8,721 nt of DNA from Pseudomonadota bacterium. Lineage in GTDB: Bacteria; Desulfobacterota; Desulfobacteria; Desulfobacterales; RPRI01. A program made the position numbers and the translations under genes. Below the pieces are notes generated by a model. That model had not been told where the DNA came from. It saw only the letters and a program-made list of their open reading frames with translations, and did not search any database. Where the stretch lies: assembly GCA_018830925.1 (NCBI GenBank), contig JAHJRK010000181.1:1-8721 (forward strand). The letters are read 5' to 3'. Shown piece after piece: positions 5,419-8,721 of the stretch. How positions within the stretch are numbered: the first letter of the stretch is position 1; the number at the start of each line of letters is the position of its first letter.

Positions 5419-6291
5419 TCAAACCCTTCCGCCGCTCCATCTCAACTTGGTTTTTAAAACATCGAAATAATCCTGTCCGGGAATTGTTATCATATTTACC
5501 GGCTGAGCCCCTTTTTGAATTACCAGAAGATCCTTCCTGCTGATTTCCATGCCCTGCTGTCCGTCAAACGTGAGCATTATATGAGATGACTGCTTTTCAA
5601 GTTTGATTTTAATGACGGATGAATCAGGCACTATAAGAGGGCGGTTGGTCAGCGTAAAAGGACATATCGGAGTCATTATTATCGCCGGAACGGACGGATG
5701 AATGACAGGCCCTCCCGCAGCAAGAGAATAGGCTGTTGATCCGGTAGGTGTTGAAACGATAAGTCCGTCGGCCCTGTAAGTAGTCAGGTAATGATCATTT
5801 ATATAAGTTTCAATATGCGCAAGCCTTGCAAGCGCCCCCTTGTTAATTACAACATCGTTTAAAACCTGTTCGGAGGCAATCTCTTTTCCGTTTCGTAACA
5901 CCTTGACAAGTAGGCGCATTCTCGGACTAGTTGAAAACCTCTTTTTTAAAACAGCTTCGGCAGCGGTAAAAAGACTCTCCTCGGATGTCTCAGCAAGAAA
6001 CCCGACCTCTCCGAATTTTACCCCCAGAACCGGAATATTCCGGTCACCTATCCAGCGGACTGCGCTTAAGAAAGTCCCGTCTCCTCCAAGCACGAAAACA
6101 CAAAAAAGACCGGGCGGAGCCTTTTCGACTTTACCGGAAACCATCCTGTCTGGCGGCAGGTATTCTTTCCTGATAACATCAACTTTTTTTTTGCGCAGCC
6201 ATTTATCAAGTTCATCGGCTTTGCGTATGGCTCTGGGGTCTTCCTTAACAACCATGCCTATTCTAATTTTTTTTAAAGGATTTTTGTTCAA
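5419..6291 (-). CDS. nadK: NAD kinase (ATP- or polyphosphate-dependent NAD+ kinase)
   Basis: Cytoplasmic enzyme making NADP+ from NAD+. I choose the TTG start at 6291-6289 (290 aa, normal length). AGGAG lies 10 nt upstream, and the protein then begins with the first beta strand (KKIRIGMVVKED). The ATG at 6354 would add 21 residues encoded within a repeat-like sequence with no ribosome-binding site. The motif GGDGT (69-73, catalytic D71) is present, as are FGEVGFLAE, LNDVVINKG (145-153, NAD-binding Asn/Asp) and the glycine-rich DGLIVSTPTGSTAYSLAAGG region. The TNRPLIVPDSS block of the C-terminal domain is also there. All key residues are seen. It is last in the dgt > YkgJ-like > nadK run, 87 nt after the preceding stop. 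Confidence 0.95.
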   Translation of the reverse strand: MNKNPLKKIRIGMVVKEDPRAIRKADELDKWLRKKKVDVIRKEYLPPDRMVSGKVEKAPPGLFCVFVLGGDGTFLSAVRWIGDRNIPVLGVKFGEVGFLAETSEESLFTAAEAVLKKRFSTSPRMRLLVKVLRNGKEIASEQVLNDVVINKGALARLAHIETYINDHYLTTYRADGLIVSTPTGSTAYSLAAGGPVIHPSVPAIIMTPICPFTLTNRPLIVPDSSVIKIKLEKQSSHIMLTFDGQQGMEISRKDLLVIQKGAQPVNMITIPGQDYFDVLKTKLRWSGGRV

Positions 6292-6301
6292 AATTAAATA
6301 G

Positions 6302-6306
6302 CTCCT
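6302..6306 (-). promoter_or_regulatory. Ribosome-binding site that sets the nadK TTG start
   Basis: AGGAG on the minus strand, 10 nt before the TTG at 6291-6289. It lies inside the longer open frame, which argues that the upstream ATG at 6354 is not used. Confidence 0.6.
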
Positions 6307-6329
6307 GTTTTTTGTTCTACAATAATATC

Positions 6330-6352
6330 GATGAGTTCGTAAAAAGTCCATC
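6330..6352. repeat. Repeat-like string upstream of nadK (gagttcgtaaaaagtcc)
   Basis: The gatgagttcgtaaaaagtcc string resembles a short intergenic repeat I remember from Desulfobacterota genomes; this was not checked. Related aaaaagtc strings occur at 4318-4325, inverted at 5213-5220, and at 5391-5398 in this window. It makes the 6354 ATG frame appear coding by chance. Confidence 0.3.
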
Positions 6353-6378
6353 AAATTTATGCTCCCTTGATAAACCTG

Positions 6379-6978
6379 TTACAAAGTCGCAAGCATCTGA
6401 GCAACCGTCATCTTGATTCTCTCGGAAATGCAGAAAGCTTCTTTAAAATCCTTTTCAAGACCTGCCATCTCTGTATAGAAAGGAGTCCGGTCGAACTTCA
6501 AATACTCTTTGTCGCTGCAGTGAGCATTAAATTCACCACATCCTGAACCCGTTTTTATTCCTCCGCCCGGCATGATTATCTCGTGGGGCAGGCCGTGCAT
6601 CCTGCATATCATAGGCCGGTATTCGTACAAAATACACATCCCCTCATAATTAAGCGGGCACAAAAGGCGAACCGGAAGGCCCGCCTTGTCAAGTTCGTCC
6701 GTCTGCCTGCAAACCGAAAGAGCCCTCTCTTGTATTTCCGCGCGGTTTCCCCGCTCAAGTGTTTCTAAGCCTTTATGTAAATATAAATACTCTGCGAATG
6801 TATGGTGATAAAATCTTGTGAAACAGCAGTTCTCTTCACATCCCCCGCAGCAAAAACCGTAATTAATTGCTGTTTCATTATATTTTTCATCCATTTTTTT
6901 ATAAATAACTTCCAGGCGGGACATAAAGAGTATGAATTTTTCTTCACAGGATGTTATTTTTTCTATCACAGGATTCAT
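6379..6978 (-). CDS. YkgJ-like cysteine-cluster (zinc/iron-chelating) protein
   Basis: 199 aa, cytoplasmic, no signal peptide or membrane segment. The cluster CCGGCEENCC (C43, C44, C47, C51, C52) is followed by C107 (CPLN), C115, C125 (the EYRPMICRMHGLPHE block), C147 and C154. This is the pattern of the CxxCxxCC / YkgJ family (PF03692), thought to bind zinc or an iron-sulfur cluster; the biochemical role is unknown. The region 10-35 is helical and charged. It begins 20 nt after the dGTPase-like gene ends and precedes nadK, so it probably shares their transcript. No strong ribosome-binding site precedes the ATG, which suggests translational coupling. It could be a metal-dependent modification enzyme, but nothing here proves catalysis. 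Confidence 0.8.
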   Translation of the reverse strand: MNPVIEKITSCEEKFILFMSRLEVIYKKMDEKYNETAINYGFCCGGCEENCCFTRFYHHTFAEYLYLHKGLETLERGNRAEIQERALSVCRQTDELDKAGLPVRLLCPLNYEGMCILYEYRPMICRMHGLPHEIIMPGGGIKTGSGCGEFNAHCSDKEYLKFDRTPFYTEMAGLEKDFKEAFCISERIKMTVAQMLATL

Positions 6979-6998
6979 AGGATCAATATCGGCAGTTA

Positions 6999-8066
6999 TC
7001 AGACAAGAGGTGAAGGGAAAAATATCTTGGAATAAAGATCAAGGGCATACCTGTCAGTTATGCTTGCAATAAAATCGCAGACAATCCTCTCGTAGGTCTC
7101 CTCACCAAGATGCTTTTTACGGTAGATGGCGACCATCTCCATGTTGGTAAGCTCCTTGTGAAACATTTTTTCATCTTTTACAAAATAGGAATACAACTCG
7201 GAAAGGATCTTCTTTGCCTTCATAAATTCATTATGAACTTCATGTGAACGGTAAACATTATCATAAAGAAATTCTCTTAATTTTGTCATGGCGTCGTATA
7301 TGTCATCGCTCATTTCAAGGCAGAGTTTGCCTCCGGATATCTTGGTTGAAAAGACAAGATTTTTTATCATCGTTGTGGCGCGTTCCGAATGCGTTCGGCC
7401 AAGAAGCTTCGAGCACGTTTTCGGGACTTGACTTGAGCTGATCACACCGCTTCTAATCGCATCGTCAAGGTCATGGTTCAGGTATGCCATTATGTCCGCG
7501 ATCCGGACAACCTGTCCTTCAACAGTGCAAGCTTTCTCGTCGGGATTATCAGAAATGATTTTCCCGTAACCCTTTGAATGTTTTAAAATACCGTCCCTGA
7601 CTTCATAAGTCAGATTGAGTCCCTTTCCCTTGTTTTCAAGAAGATCGACAACCCGAAGGCTTTGCTCATTGTGAGAAAAGTCGGGAGAATATATCTCTTT
7701 TAAAGCCGTCTCCCCGCCATGCCCGAAAGGCGTATGTCCCAGATCGTGACCGAGGGCAATCGCTTCCGTCAAATCCTCGTTTAGCCTCATGGCACGCGCA
7801 ATCGTTCTTGCTATTTCAGCAACCTCAAGGGTATGGGTCAGGCGCGTCCTGTAATGATCTCCGAGGGGAGACAAAAAGACCTGGGTCTTGTGTTTCAGTC
7901 TTCTGAATGCATTCGAATATACGATTCTGTCCCTGTCCCGCTGAAAGGCGGTTCTTATGGGACACGGCTCTTCCTTTCTTGCACGCCCTTTCGACTTTGA
8001 ACTGAGGCATCCGAAAGGGGACATGAACCCTTCTTCACGCTTCTCAAAATTTTCACGAATTGACAT
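6999..8066 (-). CDS. dgt: Deoxyguanosinetriphosphate triphosphohydrolase-like HD protein
   Basis: 355 aa, the short dGTPase-like class. Family knowledge: these hydrolyse dNTPs to nucleosides and triphosphate, tuning the DNA precursor pool. Visible features: CPIRTAFQRDRDRIVYSNAFRRL (35-57), the typical N-terminal signature, and RTRLTHTLEVAEIAR with H78. ALGHDLGHTPFGHGGE follows, with H107/D108 as the HD pair and H111, H116 and E119 nearby. RIADIMAYLNHD carries D191 as the fourth metal ligand. Every HD ligand is present. The ATG at 8066 is favoured because REEFEEREE-like sequence before LSPY is usual in the family; an AAGGG precedes it at close spacing. It is first in the run with the YkgJ-like gene and nadK, and divergent from the HsdR-N gene. 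Related dGTPases also act in antiphage defence, but this class looks housekeeping. Confidence 0.93.
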   Translation of the reverse strand: MSIRENFEKREEGFMSPFGCLSSKSKGRARKEEPCPIRTAFQRDRDRIVYSNAFRRLKHKTQVFLSPLGDHYRTRLTHTLEVAEIARTIARAMRLNEDLTEAIALGHDLGHTPFGHGGETALKEIYSPDFSHNEQSLRVVDLLENKGKGLNLTYEVRDGILKHSKGYGKIISDNPDEKACTVEGQVVRIADIMAYLNHDLDDAIRSGVISSSQVPKTCSKLLGRTHSERATTMIKNLVFSTKISGGKLCLEMSDDIYDAMTKLREFLYDNVYRSHEVHNEFMKAKKILSELYSYFVKDEKMFHKELTNMEMVAIYRKKHLGEETYERIVCDFIASITDRYALDLYSKIFFPSPLV

Positions 8067-8085
8067 AAGCCCTTAACCTGCTATA

Positions 8086-8114
8086 ATTATTTCTTATGCG
8101 GACATGTTACGCAA
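8086..8114 (-). promoter_or_regulatory. Likely promoter of the dgt > YkgJ-like > nadK run
   Basis: On the minus strand, TTGCGT (8114-8109) and AATAAT (8091-8086) are separated by 17 nt, ending 19 nt before the dgt start codon. The -10 is 5 of 6 and the -35 is 3 of 6 to consensus. The short leader and divergent arrangement support it moderately. Confidence 0.4.
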
Positions 8115-8143
8115 CCGTCAGATTTATTCACATGCATAATCAT

Positions 8144-8163
8144 TTGTAAAGAACTATTTACAA
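8144..8163. promoter_or_regulatory. Perfect palindrome TTGTAAA-N6-TTTACAA in the divergent promoter region
   Basis: Seven-base perfect arms around gaacta. It lies 21 nt before the HsdR-N start and about 30 bp beyond the dgt -35 candidate. Size and symmetry fit a dimeric helix-turn-helix regulator site, of general CRP/FNR-like or TetR-like shape, but it does not match a box I can name. An RNA hairpin in the HsdR-N leader is the alternative. Confidence 0.5.
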
Positions 8164-8184
8164 CAAGGGTGATTGAAAAACAGA

Positions 8185-8721
8185 ATGGACGGACATCATT
8201 TAATTTTAGGCGAAATAACCGACTTCATTACGGGTGATCCGATACCAGATACCCATGACGAGCGGTACAGGCAAAATATTGCCCGTCTCCTTGTGAATGA
8301 GAAATTATACAATAAGCCGGATATAAAACCGCGCCATGATCTTTTAGTCAAGGCCGGAGAAAAAAAAGCAATAATCAGGGTCGATTTTCTTATTACCATG
8401 CAAGACCGGATCTTAATGATAATAAAATACGGCCCCGGCTCAATAATTACACGCCATCGACCGGCCTTATCAGCATCAAGACTCGTTGCCCCTTACCAGG
8501 TTCCTATTGTAGTTGTGACAAACGGGGTGGATGCGGACAACCTTGACGGGTCAACCGGGAAAGTATTTTTAAAAGGACTGGATGCTATCCTCTCAAAACC
8601 GGAGATTTTGAAACTTTCGGAAAAATTCACTTTCAGCGAAATCCCGGAAATCAGGGCCGAAGCCGAATCAAGGATACTGTATGCCTATGAGGTTGACGGA
8701 AGTTGTCCCTGCGATGACACA
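8185..8721 (+). CDS. Solitary type I restriction HsdR N-terminal domain protein (3' end outside window)
   Basis: The 179 visible residues run off the right edge with no stop. The sequence fits the HsdR_N_2-type (PF13588) single-domain proteins: LGEITDFITGDPIPDTHDER, RQNIARLL, VDFLI, IKYGPGSIITRHRPALSASR, PYQVPIVVVTNG and the AYEVDGSCPCDDT end. From remembered relatives only a few residues should be missing. The fold is the PD-(D/E)XK nuclease core of HsdR. D67 is present, but the position of the E in ExK appears to be Ile79 (I79-I80-K81), so nuclease activity is doubtful. No helicase, methylase or specificity gene is visible. The start at ATG 8185 has only a distant AAGGG (15 nt upstream); an in-frame TTG at 8173 is an alternative. 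It is divergent from dgt. Confidence 0.85.
   Translation, partial: MDGHHLILGEITDFITGDPIPDTHDERYRQNIARLLVNEKLYNKPDIKPRHDLLVKAGEKKAIIRVDFLITMQDRILMIIKYGPGSIITRHRPALSASRLVAPYQVPIVVVTNGVDADNLDGSTGKVFLKGLDAILSKPEILKLSEKFTFSEIPEIRAEAESRILYAYEVDGSCPCDDT

Noticed and set aside
5840..6301. 153-codon plus-strand open frame
   Set aside because: Antisense to NAD kinase, whose motifs are complete; no recognisable domain.
8196..8399. 67-codon minus-strand frame
   Set aside because: It lies opposite the HsdR-N gene, which has clear family motifs and runs through to the window edge.
8185..8721. Complete type I restriction-modification system
   Set aside because: Only a single HsdR N-terminal domain is seen and the protein seems to end just past the window; no helicase, hsdM or hsdS sequence is present.

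Overview
The window looks like chromosomal DNA of a Desulfobacterota-type (former Deltaproteobacteria) anaerobe. The reasons are a CoA-disulfide-reductase/rhodanese fusion, a solitary HsdR-N domain protein of the kind common in that group, a four-helix-bundle (S23/IVP) relic flanked by gaattcaggag-type repeats, and mid-range GC with AT-rich spacers. The assignment rests on remembered family patterns, not on a search. There is no rRNA, tRNA, CRISPR array or intact transposase.

Layout. (1) 2-841 (+): 3' end of an FAD/NAD-dependent CoA-disulfide-reductase-like enzyme fused to a rhodanese domain. (2) 842-1137: a small inverted-repeat element holding an internally deleted four-helix-bundle gene. 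(3) 2942-1138 (-): a tight three-gene run, YajD-type HNH nuclease > YhcH/YjgK/YiaL sugar-family protein > cation diffusion facilitator. (4) 5180-3193 (-): an LsrF-like class I aldolase/thiolase followed by a zinc alcohol dehydrogenase. The aldolase gene sits between two long inverted repeats, one in front of each gene of the pair. (5) 8066-5419 (-): a housekeeping run, dGTPase-like HD hydrolase > YkgJ-like cysteine-cluster protein > NAD kinase. (6) 8185-8721 (+): a divergent, nearly complete HsdR-N-domain protein that leaves the window, separated from dgt by a 118-nt region with a perfect 7-6-7 palindrome.

How the genes fit together. The dgt/YkgJ/nadK run is a nucleotide and NADP supply block with a metal-binding protein in the middle. 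The aldolase and dehydrogenase probably act on one phosphorylated sugar or dicarbonyl, but no lsr transport or kinase genes are present, so the substrate is unknown. The three-gene HNH/YhcH/CDF run has no obvious common pathway. The most notable structures are the inverted repeats around the aldolase, the decayed four-helix-bundle element whose deletion junction can be read directly, and the solitary HsdR-N protein whose nuclease motif appears degenerate.
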